Assembly (NCBI GenBank): GCA_045809945.1
Contig: JBJMWW010000154.1
Location: 1 to 11,269, forward strand
DNA from: CADDYX01 sp045809945
GTDB taxonomy: Bacteria > Verrucomicrobiota > Verrucomicrobiia > Chthoniobacterales > UBA10450
DNA: 11,269 nucleotides
Direction: 5' to 3'
In this document: one piece after another, positions 5,329-11,269 of the stretch
Numbering within the stretch: position 1 is the stretch's first letter
How the letters are laid out: each line of letters starts with the position of its first letter
Translations under genes and position numbers: made by a program
The notes under the pieces: generated by a model
Told to the model about the DNA's origin: nothing
Seen by the model: only the letters and a program-made list of their open reading frames with translations
Databases searched by the model: none

Positions 5329-7527
5329 TCAGGCTTCGCGTTTAAACGCCACCGTTGCGAGTGGCGGCAGACTGATGACAAGCGAATGCGTGCGGCCCTG
5401 CCACTCGAAAGATTCCGCTTCGAACCCGCCCATATTGCCCACGTTGCCCCCGCCGTACGTCTCCGCATCGGTGTTGATAATCTCGCGATAAAACCCCGCG
5501 CCTGGCACACCGAGCCGATAACCCTCGCGCACGACCGGCGTCGCGTTGATCGCGAAAACGATGACGTCGCCGCTACGCGATCTACGCATGAACGAGACGC
5601 AGCTATTGTCGGCGTCGTGGAAATCGACCCACTCGAAACCCTCGTAACTGTCGTCCATTTCCCAGAGCGCCGGCTCGGATTTGTAGACGTAGTTTAAGTG
5701 TTGAACCAATCGCCGAAGCCCGTCGTGCAGCGGCTCGTTGTTCAACCACCAATCGAGCTCACGATCGTGATTCCATTCGCGGCGCTGGCCGAATTCGCCG
5801 CCCATGAAGAGTAGCTTCTTGCCGGGATGTCCGTACATCCACGCGTAAAACATCCGGAGATTGGCGAATTTCTGCCAATCGTCACCCGGCATTTTCTCGA
5901 GCAACGAACGTTTGCCGTAAACCACTTCGTCGTGACTGAGCACGAGCATGAAGTGCTCGCTCCACGCATACATGATCGAGAACGTGATGCTGTTGTGATG
6001 GAACCGGCGATAGATCGGATCGAGCGCCATGTAATGGAGGAAGTCGTGCATCCAGCCCATGTTCCATTTGAAGCCGAAACCGAGTCCACCGAGATAGGTC
6101 GGCCGTGTCACGCCCGGCCAGGCGGTTGATTCCTCGGCGATCGTCATGATGCCCGGAAACTTCTCGTAACAAACTTCGTTGGTGCGCTTGAGGAAGTAGA
6201 CGGCGTCGAGGTTCTCGCGGCCGCCGTGGACGTTAGGCACCCATTGTCCGGGCTCGCGCGAATAATCCAGATACAACATCGACGCCACCGCATCCACGCG
6301 CAGACCATCGATGTGATATTTGTCGAGCCAGAAGAGCGCGTTCGCGATCAGGAAATTGCGCACTTCATTGCGGCCGAAATTGAAAATGAGCGTTCCCCAA
6401 TCCTGATGCTCGCCCTGACGCGGATCGGCGTGTTCGTAAAGATCAGTGCCGTCGAACTCGGCCAGCGCATGCGCGTCTTTGGGAAAATGCGCGGGCACCC
6501 AATCCATGATCACGCCGATCTCAGCCTGGTGACACGCATCGATAAAATGCCGCAGCTCGTCGGGATTTCCGAAGCGCGAGGTGGGCGCGTAATAGCTCGT
6601 GACCTGGTAGCCCCACGATCCTTCGAACGGATGCTCGGCGATCGGCAGCAGCTCGATATGCGTGTAGCCCATCTCCTTTAGATAAGGAATCAGCGTCCCG
6701 GCTAATTCGATGTAGCTGAAGTGACGGTTGGCTTCATCGGCGCGCCGTTGCCAGGAGCCGAGGTGAACTTCGTAAACGCTGACCGCTGCCTTCTGCCAAT
6801 CGGTTGTGCGTCGCTTCTCCAGCCACGCGTCATCGCTCCATTTGTAGCGATCGAGATTGAAGACGAGCGACGAAGTTTCCTTTCCCCACTGACTGAAGAA
6901 CGCGAACGGATCCGCCTTTAACAACAAATGGCCGGCGGGCGTTCGGATTTCGAACTTGTAGTGCGCACCTTCCTGCACCCCGGGCAAAAATAATTCCCAG
7001 ACGCCGCTGCCGAGCAGCTTTCGCATCGGATTGACCCGGCCATCCCAGCCGTTGAAATCTCCGACGATACTGACCCGGTGCGCGTTCGGCGCCCAGACCG
7101 CGAAATAGCAACCGTCGATCTCCCCCACTCTGCGCAAATGCGCGCCGAGCTTGTCGTAGAGTTGCCAGTGCTGGCCTTCGGCGAAGAGGTGGAGGTCCAC
7201 TTCGCCGAGGAAAGTGCCGTAGCAATACGGATCGCGGATCGTTGCTTCGCTGCCGTCCCACCCGACAATGCGCAAGTTGTAATCGCAGTCGCGTTGGCGG
7301 TTCGGAAGCACCGCCTCGAAAAATCCTTCGCGATGCAGACGCTCAGCCGGGACCTCCTCGCCATTGTCGATGATCCGCACTTCCTTCGCGTCCGGACGAA
7401 AGACCCGGACAATGAGATTGTCGCCCACACGATGCGGACCAAGGATGCGAAAGGGATCGGGATGCGCGCCGGCGACGAGCGCGCCCATTTCGTCAATTGG
7501 AACGTCGGTGACTCCGAAGCTGGTCAT
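5329..7527 (-). CDS. glgB: 1,4-alpha-glucan (glycogen) branching enzyme GlgB
   Basis: A protein of 732 residues, close to E. coli GlgB (728). It cleaves alpha-1,4 bonds in a growing glucan and re-attaches the segment through alpha-1,6 bonds, making branched glycogen in the cytoplasm. The N-terminal N1 module (about 20-110, GAHPDPFRILGPH) is followed by a CBM48 module (about 125-225, YFAVWAPNAHRVSIVGDFNG). The GH13 barrel runs about 250-640 and a C-terminal beta domain to the end. Catalytic residues are visible: nucleophile Asp412 in GLRVDAVASM, acid Glu465 in IAEESTAWPG, and the transition-state Asp533 in LSHDEVVYGKRS, all exactly seven residues after the E. coli positions. EGSWGYQVTSYYAPTSRFG (302-320) is also typical. 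The start is the ATG at 7525-7527; no Shine-Dalgarno sequence is seen. No other glycogen gene is in the window, so it is a stand-alone glgB. Confidence 0.97.
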   Translation of the reverse strand: MTSFGVTDVPIDEMGALVAGAHPDPFRILGPHRVGDNLIVRVFRPDAKEVRIIDNGEEVPAERLHREGFFEAVLPNRQRDCDYNLRIVGWDGSEATIRDPYCYGTFLGEVDLHLFAEGQHWQLYDKLGAHLRRVGEIDGCYFAVWAPNAHRVSIVGDFNGWDGRVNPMRKLLGSGVWELFLPGVQEGAHYKFEIRTPAGHLLLKADPFAFFSQWGKETSSLVFNLDRYKWSDDAWLEKRRTTDWQKAAVSVYEVHLGSWQRRADEANRHFSYIELAGTLIPYLKEMGYTHIELLPIAEHPFEGSWGYQVTSYYAPTSRFGNPDELRHFIDACHQAEIGVIMDWVPAHFPKDAHALAEFDGTDLYEHADPRQGEHQDWGTLIFNFGRNEVRNFLIANALFWLDKYHIDGLRVDAVASMLYLDYSREPGQWVPNVHGGRENLDAVYFLKRTNEVCYEKFPGIMTIAEESTAWPGVTRPTYLGGLGFGFKWNMGWMHDFLHYMALDPIYRRFHHNSITFSIMYAWSEHFMLVLSHDEVVYGKRSLLEKMPGDDWQKFANLRMFYAWMYGHPGKKLLFMGGEFGQRREWNHDRELDWWLNNEPLHDGLRRLVQHLNYVYKSEPALWEMDDSYEGFEWVDFHDADNSCVSFMRRSRSGDVIVFAINATPVVREGYRLGVPGAGFYREIINTDAETYGGGNVGNMGGFEAESFEWQGRTHSLVISLPPLATVAFKREA

Positions 7528-7557
7528 TGGAAGTTAATTTAGAGAACGCATGCACTC

Positions 7558-7587
7558 TGTCATGTCGAGCGCAGTCGAGACATCTCC
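7558..7587 (+). repeat. Dispersed hairpin repeat, ATGTC/GACAT stem variant
   Basis: The unit starts TGTC and has arms ATGTC and GACAT around GAGCGCAGTCGA, a one-base difference in the loop from the copies at 2436 and 2935. It ends CTCC. Confidence 0.85.
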
Positions 7588-7622
7588 GTGGCATTTATCT
7601 GAAGACGTTCTTTGTAACTGCA

Positions 7623-7653
7623 CGAAGATTCCTCGACTTCGCTCGGAATGACA
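7623..7653 (-). repeat. Dispersed hairpin repeat, ATTCC/GGAAT stem variant
   Basis: An exact inverse copy of the 31-base unit found at 2500, 2594 and 2997. It faces the ATGTC-variant copy at 7558-7587 across a 35-base spacer. Confidence 0.85.
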
Positions 7654-7712
7654 ACTTCCGCGCAGCCGTTATCGCCGGATTGGCCCACAGCGGCGAGAAA
7701 GTGTCGCGTCCA

Positions 7713-8177
7713 TCAGGCAACGCGCCGCGGACGCGGGACCGCCCACGCGCGGTAGGCGACGGCGAAGAACAACCCGAAGAGAAAATGCGCGAGAAACACG
7801 TGCAGCTCGTTCGATTGCAGCCGGGCGATGGCGGCGAAGACGATGTAGTTCAACACGTAGAGGACACAGCTCAGACCGGCTCCAGCCAAAACGGCCAGCC
7901 CGAGATTCAGGCGGTAAATGACGAGCGCCAGAAGCCAGCCGTAGAAAAACGACAGCGCCATGTGCAGCACAAAATCGGCAGTCGCGTTGCCGATGACCGA
8001 GCGGGCGAAGGCTGTGAAAAGCCCTTCGTGCGACATCCACGGACCTGCCGGCACGATCCAGACGACAAGGCCGGAAATCAGCGCGGCGTAAAAGATTGCC
8101 TTTGGCCGCAGCTCCTGACGCCCACGCCGTTCCTGCTGCTCGGGCGATTCAAACGCGCTCGGATCTTCCATCTTCAT
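7713..8177 (-). CDS. Small integral membrane protein of unknown function, four predicted helices
   Basis: A protein of 154 residues from the ATG at 8175-8177. The N-terminus (about 1-26) is charged and probably cytoplasmic (EQQERRGRQELRPK). Four hydrophobic segments follow: about 27-47 (AIFYAALISGLVVWIVPAG), 66-89 (ADFVLHMALSFFYGWLLALV), 92-118 (LGLAVLAGAGLSCVLYVLNY and on), and 125-146 (LHVFLAHFLFGLFFAVAYRA). Three conserved-looking His residues (72, 126, 131) sit in or next to helices. The frame stays open upstream to a GTG at 8282, with another ATG at 8243, but that extension reads as low-complexity upstream sequence, so the ATG just before the hydrophilic head is preferred. I do not recognise the family. 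The gene is divergent from cysE, with 167 bases between the starts. Confidence 0.7.
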   Translation of the reverse strand: MKMEDPSAFESPEQQERRGRQELRPKAIFYAALISGLVVWIVPAGPWMSHEGLFTAFARSVIGNATADFVLHMALSFFYGWLLALVIYRLNLGLAVLAGAGLSCVLYVLNYIVFAAIARLQSNELHVFLAHFLFGLFFAVAYRAWAVPRPRRVA

Positions 8178-8344
8178 CGGAATCAGAAACGTGCTCGGCC
8201 GCGCAATTGGATGGAAGCGCGCACAACTCTCGACCGATTCCATAGGTTGCTTTGAGATCTGACGCGTATCCCGACCAATCACCGGTGACGGGCGCGATTC
8301 GCAGTTTCCGTTTTCGCCAAGCGGTGGAAGCGCGATAATGGCGC

Positions 8345-9247
8345 ATGCATCGGCCGGTCACTGATCCCGCAGACGAATTGCTCGCGACCTACTCAGCGAG
8401 CGGCGGAATCAATTATCTCGAAGCCGCCGCGATGTTGCCGTCGCGCGCAGTGGTCGAGTCGGCGTGCGCCGAATTGATGAGCCTGATGTTCCCGGGATTT
8501 CACGGCGAACCGCTCGTGCTCTCGAGCGATCTGCCCGATGTGACGCGAAGCCGGATCAAGACTTTGCAGACGCGACTAAAACCGGAGATCGCGAAGTGTC
8601 TTGGCAGCAGCGACACCGCGGACGATCAGGCAGAGGAAATTCTTTCGTGGTTCATGTCGCAACTCGCAGCGACCCGCCAGTTGCTTTGGACCGATATCGA
8701 CGCCGCCTACGCAGGCGACCCGGCAGCGCGGACCTACGAAGAGATCATCGTCGCGTATCCCGGTCTCGTGGCGATTGCGATTCAGCGGATGGCGCATCTG
8801 CTTTATGCGCGCGAAGTGCCGCTCATCCCGCGCCTGATGACCGAATGGGCGCACAGCCGCACCGGCATCGACATTCATCCCGGCGCGAAAATCGGGTCGT
8901 CGTTCTTCATCGACCACGGCACGGGCATCGTGATCGGCGAGACGGTCGAAATCGGGTCGCAGGTGAAGTTGTATCACGGCGTCACGCTCGGCGCGCGCAG
9001 CTTCGCGAAAGATGAGCACGGCAAGATCCTGAAGGGCGGCAAACGTCATCCGACGGTGGAAGACGGCGTTACGATCTATCCCGGTTCGACGATTCTTGGC
9101 GGCGATACCGTAATCGGCGCGCGCAGCACGATCGGCGGCAACGTCTTTCTCGTGAACAGCGTGCCGCCCGATTCTCTCGTGTTTTACGAGGAGAACCAGC
9201 TTCGCTTTCTCGACAAAAAACAGAACCGCACCCTGCTCGACGCGTGA
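8345..9247 (+). CDS. cysE: Serine O-acetyltransferase
   Basis: A protein of 300 residues. It transfers the acetyl group of acetyl-CoA to serine, giving O-acetylserine, the carbon skeleton for cysteine synthesis. Residues about 1-160 form an extended helical N-terminal region of the SATase type (YEEIIVAYPGLVAIAIQRMA at 131-150). From about 172 the left-handed beta-helix of hexapeptide repeats begins: GIDIHPGAKIGSSFFIDHGT (174-193), GIVIGETVEIG, LYHGVTLGA. Active-site residues correspond to Asp190-His191 (IDHGTG) and His235 (GGKRHPTVEDGV). The C-terminal repeats and tail end at LLDA. This longer N-terminus is like the EpsC/CysE forms of many non-enteric bacteria. The start is the ATG at 8345; no clear Shine-Dalgarno sequence is seen, and a nearby ATG at 8338 is out of frame. 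The stop overlaps the next gene's GTG (GTGA), so the two are coupled. Confidence 0.94.
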   Translation: MHRPVTDPADELLATYSASGGINYLEAAAMLPSRAVVESACAELMSLMFPGFHGEPLVLSSDLPDVTRSRIKTLQTRLKPEIAKCLGSSDTADDQAEEILSWFMSQLAATRQLLWTDIDAAYAGDPAARTYEEIIVAYPGLVAIAIQRMAHLLYAREVPLIPRLMTEWAHSRTGIDIHPGAKIGSSFFIDHGTGIVIGETVEIGSQVKLYHGVTLGARSFAKDEHGKILKGGKRHPTVEDGVTIYPGSTILGGDTVIGARSTIGGNVFLVNSVPPDSLVFYEENQLRFLDKKQNRTLLDA

Positions 9248-10389
9248 TTTACCTCGACTACAACGCGACCACGCCCCTCTGCGAACCGGCGCGCAATGCC
9301 ATGCTGCCGTATCTGCGCGAGCATTATGGCAATCCTTCGAGCGTCCATGCCGCGGGCCGCGAGGCACGCGCCGCAATCGATAACGCTCGCGACAAACTTG
9401 CCGCGTTACTTCACGCGAAACCCCACGAGCTGATCTTCACGTCAGGCGGAACGGAAGCGAGCAACCTTGCGGTTCTCGGCCTCGCTCATGCGCATGCGAC
9501 GCATGGCCGGCATTTGATTTCCAGCACCACCGAACATCACGCCGTCCTGCACACGTTCGAGTACCTCGAGAAGAACGGGTTTGATGTGACCTGGCTGCGT
9601 GTTGATCGCGAAGGATTAGTTGATCCGAACGAACTCGCGGACGCCATTCGCGACGATACGACGCTTGTCTCGATCATGACCGCGAACAATGAGACCGGCG
9701 TGATCCAGCCGATGCGCGAGATTTCAGCCGTCTGTCGCGCCCGCGGCATCCTGCTGCACAGCGACATGGTGCAGTCCTTCGGCAAGATTGAGACTGATTT
9801 GTCGCTCGTCGATGCCGCGAGCTTCGGCGCGCACAAATTCTACGGACCGAAAGGCGCCGGGTTTCTCTTTTTGCGCAGCGGCATTCCGATTCAGCCGATT
9901 CTCTTTGGCGGCGGACACGAAAATCAGCGCCGTGCCGGAACCGAAAATGTCGCGGCGATCAACGGCATGGCTGCGGCGGCGGAATACACGCTGCAGGACC
10001 AGGAAGCGGAACAGCACCGCGAGCTGAAGTTGCGCGATGCGTTGTGGAACGGCATCGCAAGCGCGGGTGCGGTGCAAAACGCAACCGGTGAGCATCGGCT
10101 CGCCAACACGCTCAACGTCAGTTTCGCCAACACAGATTCCGAGACGATGCTGATCGCACTCGACCTCGAAGGCATCTGCGCATCGAGCGGATCTGCTTGC
10201 ATGGTCGGGTCGATCGTCCAATCGCACGTTCTCGTCGCGATGGGATTGCCGCGTGAGCGCGCCCGTTCCGCGATTCGCTTTTCGCTCGGTAAGCAAACGA
10301 CCGCAGAAGAGATTGAATCGGCCATCGAGATCGTGCGGCGAATTGTCACGCGATTTGCTCAGCGTCAGCCGGCATATGCTGTGGGTTGA
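9244..10389 (+). CDS. Cysteine desulfurase, IscS/NifS family
   Basis: A protein of 381 residues and a PLP-dependent class V aminotransferase-fold enzyme. It removes sulfur from cysteine as a protein-bound persulfide, leaving alanine, and feeds Fe-S cluster and tRNA thiolation pathways. The start is GTG 9244-9246, giving the family N-terminus MIYLDYNATTPLCEPARNAM. His98 in STTEHHAVL and Asp174/Gln177 in LHSDMVQSFGK contact PLP. Lys198 in SFGAHKFYGPKG is the Schiff-base lysine. Cys319 in SSGSACMVGSIVQSHVLVAM is the persulfide cysteine, in the short loop of the group I (IscS/NifS) type. The overlap with cysE suggests cysteine production and sulfur mobilisation are expressed together. No iscU, nifU, tusA or thiI is adjacent, so whether this serves clusters, tRNA or both cannot be decided here. 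The C-terminus (FAQRQPAYAVG) is short compared with E. coli IscS (404). Confidence 0.94.
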   Translation: MIYLDYNATTPLCEPARNAMLPYLREHYGNPSSVHAAGREARAAIDNARDKLAALLHAKPHELIFTSGGTEASNLAVLGLAHAHATHGRHLISSTTEHHAVLHTFEYLEKNGFDVTWLRVDREGLVDPNELADAIRDDTTLVSIMTANNETGVIQPMREISAVCRARGILLHSDMVQSFGKIETDLSLVDAASFGAHKFYGPKGAGFLFLRSGIPIQPILFGGGHENQRRAGTENVAAINGMAAAAEYTLQDQEAEQHRELKLRDALWNGIASAGAVQNATGEHRLANTLNVSFANTDSETMLIALDLEGICASSGSACMVGSIVQSHVLVAMGLPRERARSAIRFSLGKQTTAEEIESAIEIVRRIVTRFAQRQPAYAVG

Positions 10390-10939
10390 GCAGCTCGAGC
10401 TGCGTTTCGCGACATCACCAAAGCCGGGCCGCGATCGTGAGCTCGAGGAGCGCGGCGCAATGCTCCTGCGGCAAGCAGGCGCCGGACGCATCGCCAACGC
10501 GCTGCGGGTCGAGTGGAGCACGCGCCTGCGCAGTTCCGCCGGTCGCGCGAATTACCGCCATCACCTGATTACACTCAACCCGCGCCTCTACGAATTCGGC
10601 GGAGCAGAGATCGATCGCACGCTGCGTCACGAGCTCGCGCATTTGCTCGCGCAATTCCGCTCCGGCAGACGCCGCGTCGATGCACACGGCGCGGAGTGGC
10701 GCGCGGCGTGTGACGAGCTCGGCATCGCGGGCGAAGCCCGCTGTCATACCCTGGCGCTGCCAATCAGCCGGCGTGAACTGCGCTACATTTATCGCTGTCC
10801 GATGTGCGATCGCGAATTTCCGCGCGTGCGACTCATTCGGCGTGCAGTGGCCTGTCTTGCGTGCTGCAAGAAACATAATCGCGGCCGGTTCGACCCGCGG
10901 GCAAAGCTTCGACTTGTGCGGCGAGTCGGGACCGAATAA
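10376..10939 (+). CDS. SprT-like zinc metalloprotease domain protein
   Basis: A protein of 187 residues from the ATG at 10376, overlapping the desulfurase end by 14 bases. The HExxH zinc site is HELAH (85-89) in RTLRHELAHLLAQ, with a likely third ligand His104 in DAHGAEWRAACDELG. This spacing is typical of the SprT/Spartan family. A C-terminal zinc ribbon follows, YRCPMCDREF (Cys141, Cys144) and ACLACC (Cys160, Cys163). Eukaryotic Spartan relatives cut proteins crosslinked to DNA; the role of bacterial SprT-like proteins is poorly known, so function here is inferred only from the domain. A longer frame opens at 10253, but it lies antiphase within the desulfurase gene, and the family match begins close to the later ATG. 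Position in the operon suggests co-expression with cysE and the desulfurase, though no functional link is obvious. Confidence 0.85.
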   Translation: MLWVEQLELRFATSPKPGRDRELEERGAMLLRQAGAGRIANALRVEWSTRLRSSAGRANYRHHLITLNPRLYEFGGAEIDRTLRHELAHLLAQFRSGRRRVDAHGAEWRAACDELGIAGEARCHTLALPISRRELRYIYRCPMCDREFPRVRLIRRAVACLACCKKHNRGRFDPRAKLRLVRRVGTE

Positions 10940-11194
10940 CCAGCAGGTAGGCCGGCCCGCGACCTCTACAAATCGTCCCTCTCCGCACCCGCCGGCTTGT
11001 CATGTCGAGCGTCAGTCGAGACATCCCCGTTCTGCGGGAACCGCCGAAACCTGCGGACCTCTTGCCTTGAGGCAGGCGAATTTGGAAGCCACAAAGCGGA
11101 AACTTGAAAACGGTAAGCCAGAACGACTGGCAGAGTTCCACTCCTTTTCTGGATTTCTGGTTTTCGAATAAAGATCTCTTTCTGGTGTGCGTCG
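10940..11194. other. Intergenic region after the SprT-like gene, one repeat copy
   Basis: No gene is recognised. The stretch has a repeat copy at 10998-11028 and then about 165 bases of lower-GC sequence (11080-11185) with short inverted pieces (TGCC/GGCA at 11063-11074, CCAGAA/TTCTGG at about 11119-11152). The two flanking genes converge here, so terminators are expected, but no stem followed by a T run is clear. Confidence 0.5.
10998..11028 (+). repeat. Dispersed hairpin repeat, ATGTC/GACAT stem variant
   Basis: A solitary copy starting TGTC, with arms ATGTC and GACAT intact. The loop is one base longer (GAGCGTCAGTCGA), and the end is CCCC instead of CTCC. The stem is preserved while the loop varies. 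Confidence 0.8.
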
Positions 11195-11269
11195 CTACAC
11201 CTCGTCCTTGTCCGCGCCTTTCGCCGATTTCTGCCCGCGCAATTTCGCCTGAATGAACAGGTCGATGTC
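11195..11269 (-). CDS. Partial protein, C-terminal 24 residues only
   Basis: A minus-strand frame enters from the right edge and ends at TAG (11195-11197). It reads DIDLFIQAKLRGQKSAKGAD and ends KDEV. An amphipathic helix followed by a Lys/Asp-rich flexible tail looks like a genuine C-terminus. The family cannot be told from 24 residues. Confidence 0.5.
   Translation of the reverse strand, partial: DIDLFIQAKLRGQKSAKGADKDEV

Larger units (their letters stand above)
7528..7712. other. Intergenic region upstream of glgB with a convergent repeat pair
   Basis: There is no gene. The region must hold the glgB promoter (read leftward) and the 3' end of the membrane-protein gene (stop at 7713). Repeat units lie at 7558-7587 and 7623-7653. 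A good promoter match is not evident; the repeat end ATGACA (minus strand, 7558-7563) is similar to a -35 hexamer. Confidence 0.5.

Noticed and set aside
5147..7535. Shared AACTTCC immediately before the pseudopilin and glgB start codons
   Set aside because: Only two cases, seven bases, and no known role as a ribosome binding site. Chance cannot be excluded from this window.
8330..8344. GATAAT as a -10 promoter element for cysE
   Set aside because: It lies only five bases before the start codon and lacks a matching -35, so it would imply an almost leaderless transcript. Not supported enough to list.
10680..11171. Plus-strand open frame running from inside the SprT-like gene past its stop
   Set aside because: Its first half is a shadow of the SprT-like gene and its middle translates a repeat copy. 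No protein family is recognisable.
1..11269. tRNA or rRNA genes, integrase, or a phage or plasmid module
   Set aside because: None was seen on either strand. Apart from the repeat/GIY-YIG segment the content is ordinary chromosomal housekeeping.

Overview
The window looks like a stretch of chromosome from a high-GC, free-living bacterium, most probably a soil-type member of the Verrucomicrobia. The reasons are the single pseudopilin with an AFTLIELLVVIAII-type leader, the dispersed TGTCAT...CGAGCGAAGTCGAG repeats in almost every intergenic gap, and starts that mostly lack a Shine-Dalgarno sequence. The phylum is an inference from gene style; no rRNA or other marker is present.

Layout, left to right. 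Positions 1-89 hold the 5' end of a minus-strand gene that runs off the window. A minus-strand secreted protein of unknown function (180-908) is divergent from a plus-strand pair whose ends overlap at ATGA: an RsbW-like GHKL ATPase (996-1394) and the Holliday-junction helicase ruvB (1391-2395). A repeat-rich segment (2436-3055) follows. In it two near-identical compound repeat modules flank a small GIY-YIG nuclease gene. The right-hand module supplies the start codon of xseA (exonuclease VII large subunit, 3050-4425). As given, xseA carries a one-base frameshift at about 3458-3463.

Three minus-strand genes come next: a type II/IV pseudopilin (4436-5146), the glycogen branching enzyme glgB (5329-7527), and a small four-helix membrane protein (7713-8177). 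They are separated by convergent pairs of the same repeat. The plus strand then carries a tight three-gene operon with overlapping ends: serine O-acetyltransferase cysE (8345-9247), an IscS/NifS cysteine desulfurase (9244-10389) and a SprT-like zinc metalloprotease (10376-10939). A last repeat and the 3' end of another minus-strand gene (11195-11269) close the window.

Functionally the region mixes DNA recombination and repair (ruvB, xseA, possibly the GIY-YIG protein), sulfur metabolism (cysE makes the cysteine precursor, the desulfurase takes sulfur from cysteine) and glycogen synthesis. The most unusual material is the repeat family. It occurs with three different stem sequences that change in a compensating way, which points to selection on, or spread by, a folded single strand. 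Its compound modules bracket the GIY-YIG gene and provide that gene's stop codon and the next gene's start codon. This is the best candidate here for an undescribed mobile or domesticated system.
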